The notes below the pieces were generated by a model, which was given only the letters and a program-made list of their open reading frames with translations, was not told the DNA's origin and ran no database searches. A DNA stretch of 64,000 nt from Eudorina sp. 2006-703-Eu-15 (Eukaryota > Chlorophyta > Chlorophyceae > Chlamydomonadales > Volvocaceae): assembly GCA_003117195.1 (NCBI GenBank), contig BDSI01000146.1, forward strand, positions 1 to 64,000, read 5' to 3'. This document shows, piece by piece, positions 53,201 to 64,000 of the stretch (its first letter is position 1; every line of letters starts with the position of its first letter). A program made the position numbers and the translations under genes.

Positions 53201-56200
53201 TTTGTTTGGTCATGACAGGTCTTCACGGGCTCGCCGATTGAGGTTTATGGCGTCGTGTACCTACTGGACTATTGCGGCTGGAAGAACCCCTTCCGCTCCG
53301 CGCAGGTATGCGTAATTATATATTGTGTGTATTGTGTAGTATTGTGTAGGTGTGTATTATGTGCGTGTGCGTCAGAATTAATGGATAACAAAAATAAAAA
53401 AGGAATAATGGAAAAAATAGTAGTAGTAGTAGTTGAAAAACCACTGCTGCATCATTATAATGATGTACGTCAGTAGTCCAGTGCCACGTCATTGCTGCCT
53501 ACACGCACGCAATAATCTAAGTTGGGCCTTGAATGATGCTGTCTGCTGCCTCCTTTTCCTATGCCCAACCAAATGACCGTCAGGAATTCCGGAAATATCT
53601 GTTCGATGAGCCGGGATCGGTTGAAGGCAACCTCCAGGTGAGCCCGCCCACAGGTCTTGCATGATGGCGGAGGGTCCTTTTGTCCGCGGCCGGCGTGGAT
53701 TAATAACATAATTACCATGCATATACTTCGTTGTATTTTGTAGTGTATGTGGACAGATTGATTCAAAATACACCACTGCAAAATTGCGTGTACCTTCATT
53801 CTTCGCACGCTTGTCTTATTGATTTAATGTACAACATCGATGTGTGTATATTTGTATCCGCCCGCCCGTATGTCGGCCCGCCTCCCGCAGCGTCACTACC
53901 GCACCTGCTCGCACAACAAAGTCATTTGGAACGCAAGCACCGTGGCGGTGGTGGGGCCGATAACCGTCGACTGCTCGGGGGCGGTATGCAACGGCGCCCG
54001 ATGCTACCCGTATGATGCGAGGCGGTCGTGCGGAAGTTTCGAGCAGATGCAATGGGCTCAGGCAGCGGAAGCGTACGCGAAACAGGTGCGTTCCATGCAT
54101 GCGTGCGTGCGTCGTTATTATTTTATTTATTGATTTGTGCTCATCGCTATGTGTTTGAATGTTCAGCGGACGGACCCTATAACAGTAATAACAGCAGACA
54201 TAATAAGAACCTAAAATATAAATTTCGGCTAACGCAAAACCGTGTGCGGCGGGAGGGTGCTTGATGATTGCCGTGCGTGGCTTGGTGTCGGTTTCGCTAA
54301 TTTCGCTGGATGGTTCGTTTCATTAGTTTCTCTAAGTATTAGGACGGGTCGATGCGTGTATGCATGTACACGCAGTGAACAGCACGCCCAGCCAGTCAAG
54401 CAACAAAGCAAGGACATACAACTGTCGTCTGTCCATGATCCATCCATGAATGTGTAAACAACTAACGTGCCCGGCCGGCCAGGTCTACCAGGTCAAGCGC
54501 CGCCGCCAGTGCGTGCCATGTGCTTGGGCTCTATTATTAGCTCTATCCATCCACGCATGACCTGTAGTATATATAAACGCATTATTATACATCAGCGGGG
54601 TGCATGTCAGTATACGTACCGTGTTAATAGAGGCATCTCTTTATATTCCCACTACCTACTCGCTCGCCATGATCACCGCCGTTGGGCACAGTCCTGAACA
54701 CGTGTACGTACACGAACTTGCATACAAACCTAGCGAGCGTGCCCTTGATTGCGCACGCGCGCACAGGCAAGGGAATCGATGTTCATTCGATTATTATTAC
54801 TTATGGCTCCATGCCGCCGCCCTGGGTTGAATTTATTTCTTCGTGCAAGTACAGCTGGCCGTCAACGACCCCGTTCTGGCAGCCATCCTCGCCAGGCCTT
54901 CAGCGCGACGTATCATGGGGATTTTACCCCGCGAGGCCCCTTGCGGGTCGATGGCAGGTACAGCGGACGGCGGATGCCCCAAGAGTACCTGCACCAGCTG
55001 GATACAGGTGCGAACTACTCACGCAACGGAATATATCATACAAGCAATTCATTACGAAATAAAGAAGCGTCATACGTACGGCGTGTAAATGCGTGCCGTT
55101 GTTTGTTTGTACGTACTGCATGCATTTTATCGTTTCTCGGCGCTCGACCCGAATGAATGAAACAACGAAATGTATGAAAGCAGCAGCAAGCAACGACACA
55201 AAATGCATGTAAGGGATTCGGACCTCATCACGTTACTGTGTGTGAGGTCTAGTGAGGTGCTGAGGTCCTTCACCATTTTCCCCGAAATCGGTGTCCGATT
55301 GTATATAATCTTACGGCTGGATGAGCTAGATGCATGAACACGCACGCCGTGCGTCGAACCGGCGCAGCAGCAGACAGACGTTCGACTACTGATTGATTAT
55401 TCCCACCCGCTGCCGCCTACTCGCCACTCATCAAACGCCCACGCACGCAACCCGCCTCGCTCGCTCCGTCCCTCCCTACCTCCTGTACGCAGGGGAAATA
55501 CGCGTCTAATGTCCACGTCCTGACTCACGAACTGCAACACAACATGGGCCTCCATCATTCTGGCTGGTACGCCTAGTACGCCCCGCTCGTTCGTTCATAC
55601 ATTCGTACACACATACATTCGGTGCACTTGCTTGTAGAGCCTGTCTGGTGTGCCATGGTGCGTGTAGTGCGTGCGTGGCGCAAGTTCGTTTTTGCAGTGC
55701 GTGCGTGTAGAGCGTGGCGCGGAAGCTATGGCTTTCACCGATGACCTACCCGCGGGGTCCACTGTATCATTTACAGCATCCTTAAGAATACGTACATACG
55801 TGTGCGCATGAAGAAGCGCGCGCGCATTACATGCTCCAGATGTAACACGGCGCGGCCAACGGCTTCTTCGAGATGCTGTGCAGGGTCATTTGTAGGGACT
55901 TAGACTGTAACCCGGCGTTACACCAGATTTCAGCGAGCGAATGAAAGAATTAAATTGGTGGTACTCTGGTACATACTGTGCTTATGTATACATGTACGCA
56001 TATAGCGGTGGGTTTCGGTTGCGCGTTTTTCCTCACCGACCAACGACCAGTAAATAAATTGACTTCATGCATGCGACATACATAATACTATATAATTATG
56101 ATGTCAATATTACGCTGGACAAACCGACCCTAGCGTGGATACATGCCACATACACACTTGCCTCCATTCCGCTTTGCCTCATAATTTGCTTCCTTCCGCG

Positions 56201-58068
56201 TTCCCGCATGATGGACGACCGACGCTGCTTCCGTGGGGACCGTCACCATATATTCGTCATAACTTTTTCAGGTCGGTAAATAATCCGTTTGCGTGCGTCG
56301 TGTGTCTCCGTATTTAGTATTTGCGGTATGATTTGCCTTGCGGTGGTGGCGCGGCTGCCTTGTCCGCGCACCTGCATATGGTAAGTTTTTTCCTCGCAGG
56401 TTTTATGGTAAGTATATTGATACCTGGGATCGGGCGGGCGGGCGGGTTGCACTTCTAAACACACTTGCGACACGTCGATCTAGTCGATCCACACATGCAC
56501 GCACTGACTGCACATGCAGACGTAATACAATACATGCTTAATAACCCGCCCGCCCCCTAATAATGTAATGTGCGTCGATATGTAGGAGCTCTGATGAGTA
56601 TGGTGATGAAAGCGACCCCATGGGCTTGCGTGGCAAGTTGAATCCGCCCAGTCAAGGAGTGTATTGCCACAACGCTCCAAACAACTGGCGCATTGGCTGG
56701 GCCAGCCCTGTCCCCAACGGGTACTTGAAAGCCTCCCGTTTCACCCCCGCCTCCAACCGAGTGACCCTCACCATCCCGCCGTCCGGCGCCACCGATCAGA
56801 ACATGGTGATTCTCGACATGGGACTCAAGTCCCTTAAGCCCGGCCCGCTAGGCAACCAAATCGCGAATTATTTTCTGAGCTACCGGGTCCGCAACACAAC
56901 CTATGGCGGGTATGACGGTGCTCTCCCAGGCATGTACAACAATAAAGTTTTAATCCACAGCTTCGATGGCACAGTGGGGTCCTACTTCTTCACCTCGTCC
57001 TACGGCGATGCCGGCCCCCGCTTCGCGACTGTGGATCCCGACTTCCCGGCCGGCAATATCTGGACGGGGCCGTTCTGGCCGTACAACCCCAGCACTGGTA
57101 TGGGTGGCGGGGTTCGCGTCAAAGTTACTTCGGTTGGGCCCGCGGGAGCCGTTGTAGAGATCTGCCGGATGTACCGGGAGAAGGAAGGCACGCCAGGTTC
57201 CGCAGAGTGTGAATCGGAGCTGGACCTGGACTGGTGAGTGCCTCGGTTTACTCGGTTCGTGACGCACGCAATAGTAATTGTACTGCCGATAACTATCTAC
57301 TATATACTCTTAACTACTCATCACCTGATCACAGCAACAACAACGACATTAACAACAATGCAACAGTAGTAACATTCCTGCGAACCATAATATCGATAAT
57401 AAATTATTATGGTCTGTGTATGTATGCACAATTGGTGATGCATGTGAAAGTTGGTAGTGTAACTGATTATGGTTTATGTGTTCCCCTTCCCTTGCTTCCC
57501 TCGCCCTTCCCTCCGCAGCGACGGCCTGGTGTCATCCGTGGACCCCGACTGCACAGGCGCGCTCCCATCACCCTCGCCACAACCGTCACCGCGGCCGCAA
57601 AGTCCTCCTCCGCCGCCCCCGATCCGCCCCTCACCAAGTCCCCTTCCCCGCTCCAGCCCACCGTCGCCGGTGGTGAGCCCATCTCCACCTGCTCGCTCTC
57701 CGCCACCGCCACCACCGCCCTCTCCACGACCACCCTCCCCGGCGGCACGGTCGCCGCCGCCGTCACCACCACCGCCCTCGCCCATGCCCCCGCCACCACC
57801 ACCACCACCATCGCCTTCGCCTCCTCCCCCGTCACCACCACCACCATCGCCCTCGCCTCCTCCCCCGTCACCAGCGCCCTCACCGCCACCGCCACCGCCT
57901 CCGTCTACTCCGTCTACTCCGTTGCCAACGTCGCCCCGGTCACCGCGTTCACCCAGACCACCACTCCGCCCGGTCAGGCCGCCCCGTCAGCCATTGCGGC
58001 CACCGGCATCGCCTCCTCGCATGAGGCCGCCGCCGCGAGGCCCGCGGTCACCTTCCAACAGGGCTTGA
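50255..58068 (+). CDS. M11 (gametolysin-type) metalloprotease with proline-rich tail, gene 4
   Basis: Exons 50255-50357, 51137-51387, 51925-52026, 53219-53305, 53584-53637, 53891-54085, 54855-55007, 55493-55566, 56586-57233 and 57519-58068 give 738 residues without a break. The signal peptide is MARPRMLSILSLCAQ...IVRA (about 25 residues). The zinc site is HELQHNMGLHH (His327, Glu328, His331, Gly334, His337). The Met-turn is intact (YGDESDPMG, Met352). Exon 9 keeps CHNAPNNW and VRNTTYGGYDGA. Exon 10 gives CDGLVSSVDPDC and about 165 residues of PPSP/PPPPSPR repeats. This is the copy with all expected catalytic features plus the long tail, so the best candidate for a fully active matrix protease. 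Introns contain a 24-bp minisatellite (intron 1), a SINE-like copy (intron 3) and repeat A (intron 8). Confidence 0.92.
50551..50734. repeat. 24-bp minisatellite, eight copies
   Basis: Unit GGCTTGCATCCGTCGCCGGT plus GGCC, period 24 bp, eight starts from 50551 to 50719, in intron 1 of gene 4. Because 24 is divisible by three, several frames stay open through it; not coding. Confidence 0.95.
52205..52416 (+). repeat. SINE-like repeat family B, 5'-truncated copy
   Basis: Matches 60477-60715 in inverse orientation almost end to end (CGCGGTTTCCAGGAGA, GGATGGGTGCGCAGTCCTTG, GGGCCCGTTG, CGGGTCCACCTTGTA). It lies in intron 3 of gene 4. Confidence 0.75.
52420..53172. other. GC-rich segment ending in a dispersed terminal motif
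   Basis: Part of intron 3 of gene 4, richer in G than its surroundings and ending GGGGTCCGCTGTAAC. That motif recurs inverted at 16553 and 62910, so this may be an inserted element, but its left end was not located. No coding sequence is supported. Confidence 0.35.
55621..55772 (+). repeat. Dispersed repeat family A, right half
   Basis: Aligns with the right half of the 36913-37200 copy (GGTGCACTTG, TGTGCCATGG, GGCTTTCACCGATGA, ACCCGCGGGGTCC). It lies in intron 8 of gene 4. Confidence 0.65.
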
Positions 58069-59189
58069 GCGCTTACTACTACTACTACGTAGCATAGTAC
58101 TAGCTACTCGCGAGCGAGCGAGCAGCATCCTCTGGCCCAGTGACCGACCCGAGCGGATATATATGTGTGCGCACGCGCAAGCATGCCACGCAGCAGCAGT
58201 TGGTTGTCAATACCGACCACCAACTAACGACGCATGAACACAAACATAATGCGTGGGACGAGCCGGTGATGGACAAGTAGTTTGAAACTGGGTATAAATC
58301 TTCGTTTTCTCCGACTCGCTCTCTTCATTTTTCGCCTTACATGCATTGTTCGTTATGTCGGACGCAAACACTCGTGTTTCGCCATTTCGGGCTCAAGCAT
58401 TCCGCCCTTCCTGCGTATATTTCTTTTCCGTTTGGCCTACGTAACTTATTGGCAGTACTCCGCGTTTTCGGTAACCATTGCCAGCATGCTATCCAGCTTG
58501 CCAGCATTGGATTATTATTCCCCGGCGTGCCGCGCGGGTCAGCGCGCGCGTGTGCACTTTGTTGCATGTAACGAAACTATGTAGACAGACTAAGGACGCG
58601 CGGACGGAGTTAAGTGACAGTCGGACAGATGTGATGACTGGCGGAATGCAAGAGTGTATATATGCAAACATGTACATACATTTATGTATATATGTGGTGA
58701 CTGGCGGAATGCAAGAGTGTATATATGCAAACATGTGCATACACTTATGTATATATGTGTAACATACGTTCGTATTATGTGCAGCAGTTGCACGACCAAG
58801 CAACTACAACAACGACAGTAGTACAGGGCAAACGTTTGCCTGCTTATTAGAGACCGCAAACATTTATGCAAATAAAACATATAAAACATACTGTATTGCA
58901 CAGATTTCATCATTAATAACAAGAAAGAAATGGAAAGATAAATCATACATGTATACGTATATACATATACAGACGTACACGCCACCATTGCAACTTTTAC
59001 TTGGAAGAGCAACTGCTGCCCTCGTGACAGAAGCGCGTTCGATAAATGATCTATCTGACCGTGTCATTGAAAATTATCTCGCTCTACACGCACTTTAACG
59101 TACGTTATCTCGCTCTACGTACACGCATTGTTTACATGTTACGTACGTTTTGCATGAATTCTTATTACGACGGGAAGCAATCGTGCCAG
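58069..59189. other. Intergenic region between genes 4 and 5
   Basis: No gene was seen; it contains the 63-bp duplication at 58635-58760. Confidence 0.5.
58635..58760. repeat. 63-bp tandem duplication
   Basis: Two copies of a unit starting TGACTGGCGGAATGCAAGAG (from 58635 and 58698), differing at a few bases. It lies between genes 4 and 5. Confidence 0.9.
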
Positions 59190-59256
59190 GCCGACGCGCG
59201 CGTCGGTTCAGTGGACGTACGAGCACGTACTTACGGTAGGTTGAGGAGACCAACAG
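59190..59256 (+). promoter_or_regulatory. Conserved upstream block, gene 5
   Basis: GCCGACGCGCGCGTCGGTTC, AGTGGACGTACG and GAGACCAACAG, 217-283 bp before the ATG, as in genes 2 and 4. The second shared stretch (CCCGCTTTAGCATCACACAT, then TTCGACACGG) is at 59404-59440. Confidence 0.5.
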
Positions 59257-59472
59257 CCTCTACGTAAAAAATGAATAAGTTCCCAATAAACCGCGATAAA
59301 CATTAGCATAAATCAATTTTTAAACAATTTACTTGCTCTTATTGATTTTTACTTGTAGAGATTCTTTCAATTAGAATTTATATTTAAATAGATCATATTA
59401 TTATTCCCGCTTTAGCATCACACATTTCGACACGGCGTACACAAAGCGCCTCACGTGTGGGCTTTCAACGAA

Positions 59473-62400
59473 ATGGCAAAAGCGCCAGTGCTGTCCATCT
59501 TGTCGCTGTGCGCACACGTCGTGGCACTCGCCGCGATCGTTCGCGCCCAGTCGACAAGGAGTCCCTGTGTGCCAGGTGAACAAACATATACGGTTGGCGT
59601 TAGATACTCAGCCAATGCCGTGTGTAACGTTAGCCCGGCGCCTTCGCAAGCATCCGCGAAATAATCCATATTGGGTAACGGGAGAACCATGGCCTACGTG
59701 CTAGGCAGGTCTGCCCTAGGATCGGCATTATATATGTTACATATGTGTCCTCCGTGTGACCATGAGTTGCGTGGCGGAGCAGGAGTATTCATACACGCAC
59801 GCTCATGGTGACAAAAGTGATGAAAACCGGTCTCCACTAAGTAGGCTGCTGGCCGTTAGTGTATGCATGCGGTGTATAAGGAAGTAAATGAAGCCTCATG
59901 CATAACTGTGCACCGCTGATAACTGCTGAAGCTGCTGATATGATGCATGCTGCGTGTATACTTGCCCCACATACATCTATCTTTCACGCGGCGATTCCGA
60001 CGACGGTCCCACAGTCGAAGCCACTGTGCACATCATGTCGGCCCTTCAGCTCCGTCGGCTACAGCAGAGAAATACAACCAGCAGCAGCAGCAATGTGCAC
60101 AGCACCGAAGACTATGTGGAACTGCGCTGCCCTGAGGAGCGGGACCCCAAGGACGGCTTGATGAAGCCAGTGCCCAACTGTGTGATTCCGTTGCAACACA
60201 TCGTCCAGGGCCAAGATGCTGTGGAGGCCTTTCAGAAGCAACACCAGCTACTGTCTGGGGACCTGGTCCAGGTGCGTGCATGTCGTTGTGCACACATGCA
60301 GGGGGATCGATTGCGATCGAGAAATAAAACCGGCGGGTATCACCTCCGTCACTCCATCCACGCAGCCACACGCACCCACAGCACCACATGCCGCCACAGT
60401 TCATCTGTTCATAGAATAGCGCGTGATCGATAGAACACGCACATCGATAGCACAAATAGTAGTTGCAACTGTTACATACAAGGTGGACCCGAGTCCCGAC
60501 CGGGTGTTTCAACGGGCCCAGCAGATAGCTCATATATATGCGCCTAACCTCTTCCACCCCTACTACCCCTACCAATCAAGGACTGCGCACCCATCCCCCA
60601 CCACCCGTGGGGGGTTTCATACAGCCAAACCGGCCAACACACCAGCCAGGTTACCAGCGCACCAGGATTGCCTAGGTTGCCTCTATCTCCTGGAAACCGC
60701 GCCGCGCAGACCCACTGGCGGGGAGGCAGGGAGCCGGGATTCGAACTAACCGCGGATCTCTGGACGGAATGCCAGTGTCTACATACACATAGTGACCGTT
60801 GGCATCCTGCTGTTGAAAATTGACCCTATGGCATGTTGCCGGTTGCCGACCGCCGGTTCCGGGTATTCCGGGTCGGTACGTACGTAGAGCGAGGTCCGGT
60901 ATTAACCGACGACAGATGTATTGGTCAATCATCTAGATACCTTGAGGACAGACATATATCCGTACAAAACATCTTACTAGCTATACTAGCATGTCTCAAT
61001 GATCGCTCGTGAGATAATAATTGTGACTTGTTGTGGGCCCACGCTTCTACAATGATGCTGGTCGCCATCCATCCAGCTTATACAATCACTCTATAAATTA
61101 AGATTTAAAATGCATGATTTAGTTGAATGGGTGGGTTACCGAGCAGCAACCGGCTCGGTGACCGGATGTCGGCAGCAGGCTGACCGAGTAGACGGTATAT
61201 ATGCAAGCAACACACTGTATGTTGCGACCGACCGGTACGTACCCGCCCGACCTGTGCATGACCGACCGGCGGGTATCGGGTCAGTTACGTACCGGCCCGG
61301 TTACCAGGGTAATAATCGCCCGTAGCCGGGCCATTTTATGCCATATGGTGTTGGCTGGCTGGAATGTAGATGGATCTGCACCTAATTACTGCGACGGATG
61401 GAGGCGCATACATATATTATGTATGTGCAGGTAGCTAGCAACCCTGAATATGCCCTATCTCGCGTAAGTATGCCCGTGCGTTGTGGCACTTACCTGCCTT
61501 TGCAGGCCTGCTTCGATTACGTAAATAGCAGCGACGGCAGCGGAGCAACGCAACAGGGACGGCGGCTGTTGACAGTGTCAGGGGCTAGCAACACGGCCCC
61601 AGCCCTGGTGCCGAGGTTCCGGCCGGAGTCCTTCCGCGTCGTGAGCCGCAAGTCACAGAAGGAGGTGCGTGCGTGTGCTGATGTGTATGCGTGTATGTGC
61701 TGATGTATGTGTTATATGTGTACGCTGTGTACGCATGCGTGTGCTGATGTGTATGCGTGTGCTGCGAAGAGTTGTGCACCATACATGCGCATTCAATCAT
61801 GCACATACGTACCGTGCGTGCAGTGTTAGTTGCATGCTATCTTCCAACCCGGGGAAATAAAATCCGCAGGTTTCCGGCCTGTCGCCAGTAGCCCAAAAAC
61901 CTGTGGCAGGGCAGATTTTTGGGGGCCTTCCTCGGTGCCAGGAAATAAAACTCTCCGAGCGAGGCAGGCTGGATAATATTTCGGCGTGTTTCAACAGCAG
62001 GGACACTGCTACCACAGCTACGACAGGGACTCTCAGTCTTGAAGGGCTCGCTGAAGCACGCTTTCCTGGCGTCGCAGATGCATATGGGAGGGTAACCAGG
62101 AGTTGGGGACACGGTATTAGAGTTTGTTTTGGCGGTAGACAGGGGTACGCCGCGGGAAATGCCCCTCGCGCCTGCAGATTTCCAGGCCCTTTTATTTGGT
62201 AGTCTGGAATATAGTTGGCAGTGCAGATTTCCGGCTCTTTACAGCGTCAAATGAAATCTCGCAGGTTTTTTGGGGGTCCAGGAAGTAAAAATTTCCGGGT
62301 TTGTGGCCCGTAAATATTTATTTTATTTAAGATAGCAACACCGCGGTGCGTGCGTATTGACCCAGGCCTAAGGCAGGCGTAGCATGCAAATTCCCTGGTC

Positions 62401-64000
62401 ATGCATGCGTGCCTCAATATACACCGTGTGACTACTGTTGATGTCTGTAAATTGTTTATTGCAGATATACACCGGCTCGCCGATCGAGCTGCATGGCGTC
62501 GTGTACCTACTGGACATGTGCGGCTGGCAGAACCCCTTCCGCTCCGCGCAGGTGGGCGTGTATCTATGAGGGTATGTATACGCGTGTGTTGTATGTGTGT
62601 CAGTGTGTGTGAGTGAGACATCAGCCCGAACCGCCCAGTCCTTGACAATTTGTGTACTAAAATCAAAAGGGTGCATCAGTGACCGATAGAGGGATGGCAA
62701 CTGAGCCCCGATGCATAGTTTGTAATGCGTGCGTAATAATTCATGCAAAAGCAAGCATGCAGTGCGTGGTATCGGCAGCAACCCCGATCAATTATTACAA
62801 CCTTCGACACTGCCACGCAGATTTCGTACGCTTCACAGCCAGCCGGATGCAGGGGTTCCTTCGACTGTGTGCTCCTTTCAACTAAAGCGTGTTATTATTA
62901 TTAGGTTACTACAGCGGACCCCGCGGGTTATCGGTGACAGCCCCGGCGACAGCCGAGGCTTCCTCACCATACACTGCCTAAATGAACTAACGCCACAATG
63001 GCGCTCCGGACAGGCTCCCCAAGTGCACCGAAACACTCGCCGGGTCCACACTACCAGGGAACCACCCCGTTCCTGAGAACCAACCATGGCAAGGGATAAA
63101 GTCCGCTAGCTCAGGGGGAGTTGCTGCATCGCTAGAATGATGCATACCCGCCCGGTGCCATACACGTTATTACAGTAGACCCGCGGGGTCCGTCCGATCC
63201 ACTGTAACGTCCTTTTTATTAACAATACACGTTAGTGTAGTTAGTGCTGCCGGCGACACGCAACGATGTGGTTTGATTGTTTAATTGATGCTGTCTGCTT
63301 CCTTTCCTTTGCCCCACCGCTAGGAATTCCGGAACTTCTTGTTCGACAACGAGCCGGGCTCGATTGAAGGCACCATCCAGGTGAGCCCGCACGCAGGTCT
63401 TGGTAATAGGCCTGCTTTTTGCTTGTTTTATATACATACAACATAAGCAAGTGTATATACATGTATGTGTGACTCTCACGCAGCTAATGAGTGCGTGCGT
63501 GCGTGTGACAAGACATATATACAGATATGCGGTGATAGATAAATCCTAATGCAGCATCAAGTGCGCTTTTAAGCGTCGTGTTACAATGTATGCCACTTGT
63601 CCTTGCATCCGACCAGTGCAGTGTGGTGTTGCAGTTCCTGCGGTCATCCTACGTATGTATGTAACAATAGTCTTTGGGAACGGCCGCGGCCGCCGCGGAT
63701 GCTGTGCATTCACTACTATCAATGGGTTTATTTCGTTGGTGCTCTGGTGTGTATGTGACCGCCATACATGCATTACATACAACCTATGGGGTGTCTTCTT
63801 GCCTTATTTCTGCATTCTTGGTTGATGAGCGGTTGTTCCATTTTCATGCATGCGGACAAACAGTCAGTCACACTGCTGCCGATCGAAGTCAGTGTATGTG
63901 CACTTGCTTGTCTAGCGTTATATCTCGGCTCAAATATATATATTGTATATATTGTGTATATTATGTGTATAGATTATGTGTATATATTATGTGTATATAT
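59473..64000 (+). CDS. M11 (gametolysin-type) metalloprotease, gene 5 (3' end outside window)
   Basis: Five exons are in the window: 59473-59575, 60015-60271, 61506-61664, 62465-62551 and 63324-63380, giving 221 residues in one frame. The signal peptide is MAKAPVLSILSLCAHVV...IVRA. The N-terminal region follows the family plan (VELRCPEERDPKDGLMKP; VYLLDMCGWQNPFRSAQ; EFRNFLFDNEPGSIEG). Exon 5 ends with a good donor at 63380; exon 6, which should start RHY-x-TCSHNKV, was not found before 64000, so the zinc-binding exon lies beyond the window. No stop or frameshift is seen so far. Intron 2 holds a SINE-like repeat in reverse and intron 4 a copy of repeat A. Confidence 0.87.
60477..60750 (-). mobile_element. 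SINE-like element (family B), fuller copy
   Basis: On the minus strand the head contains GGTTAGTTCGAATCCCGGCT, a good match to a pol III B-box, followed by about 230 bp shared with 52205-52416 and ending CGGGTCCACCTTGTA. No clear A-box was found upstream of it. A tRNA-derived SINE is the likely nature; target duplications were not identified. Confidence 0.55.
61855..62310. other. Intronic insertion-like segment
   Basis: This part of intron 3 of gene 5 has a different texture from its surroundings, with repeated AAATAAAA, GCAGATTT and TTTCCGG words. A minus-strand frame through it (62112-61837) has no recognisable domain. It may be an old element. Confidence 0.3.
62903..63130 (-). repeat. Dispersed repeat family A, reverse copy
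   Basis: Reverse-oriented relative to 36913-37200 and closely similar (AACGGGGTGGTTCCCTGGTA on the minus strand). It begins at the plus-strand motif ACTACAGCGGACCCCGCGGG, and an inverted match to that motif closes at about 63185-63212. It lies in intron 4 of gene 5. Confidence 0.7.

Overview
The window looks like nuclear DNA of a volvocine green alga (Volvox/Gonium/Chlamydomonas relatives). The evidence is a tandem family of secreted gametolysin-type (peptidase M11) metalloproteases with proline-rich, pherophorin-like tails, many short introns, GC-rich exons set in AT-, TA- and CA-rich introns, and abundant LTR elements. The species cannot be named from the sequence alone.

Region 1 (1-11721, minus strand) is a Ty3/gypsy-type LTR retrotransposon. 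It runs right to left: right LTR, gag, a first retropepsin-like segment, a second DTG-type protease segment, a basic coiled-coil linker, reverse transcriptase, RNase H, integrase with HHCC finger and DDE residues, a PHD finger, a Tudor-like strand segment and a methyltransferase-like domain, then the left LTR. The visible LTR parts (272 bp) are identical, yet the polyprotein is cut by many frameshifts.

Region 2 (11.7-17.4 kb) is repeat-rich and gene-poor. It holds a 30-bp minisatellite abutting the LTR, a GGATG-rich tract, two unassigned coding-like pieces, a broken transposon-like ORF, and a textbook TRIM element: 100-bp identical LTRs, primer-binding site, polypurine tract and a 5-bp target duplication, 503 bp in all.

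Region 3 (17.5-64 kb, plus strand) is a head-to-tail array of five M11 metalloprotease genes. All share one ten-exon plan (intron phases 1,0,0,0,0,0,0,2,2): gene 1 (17492-25233, 590 aa, very short tail), gene 2 (28386-34174, 767 aa), gene 3 (36417-43419, a pseudogene), gene 4 (50255-58068, 738 aa) and gene 5 (59473 to beyond the end, first five exons only). Exon 8 carries the zinc motif HExxHxxGxxH, exon 9 the Met-turn and the rest of the catalytic domain, and exon 10 the proline-rich tail. Genes 2, 4 and 5, and more weakly 3, share a promoter block about 215-285 bp before the start codon. Genes 2 and 3 share an almost identical ~1-kb block suggesting recent gene conversion, and both carry Ile for the Met-turn methionine. 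Introns and the spacer between genes 3 and 4 contain several dispersed repeat families, a tRNA-derived SINE candidate, and a gypsy integrase fragment.

By family knowledge, M11 enzymes of volvocine algae degrade or remodel the hydroxyproline-rich cell wall/extracellular matrix; the array probably supplies paralogous matrix-directed proteases. Splice sites were assigned by eye from GT/AG borders, reading phase and cross-copy comparison.
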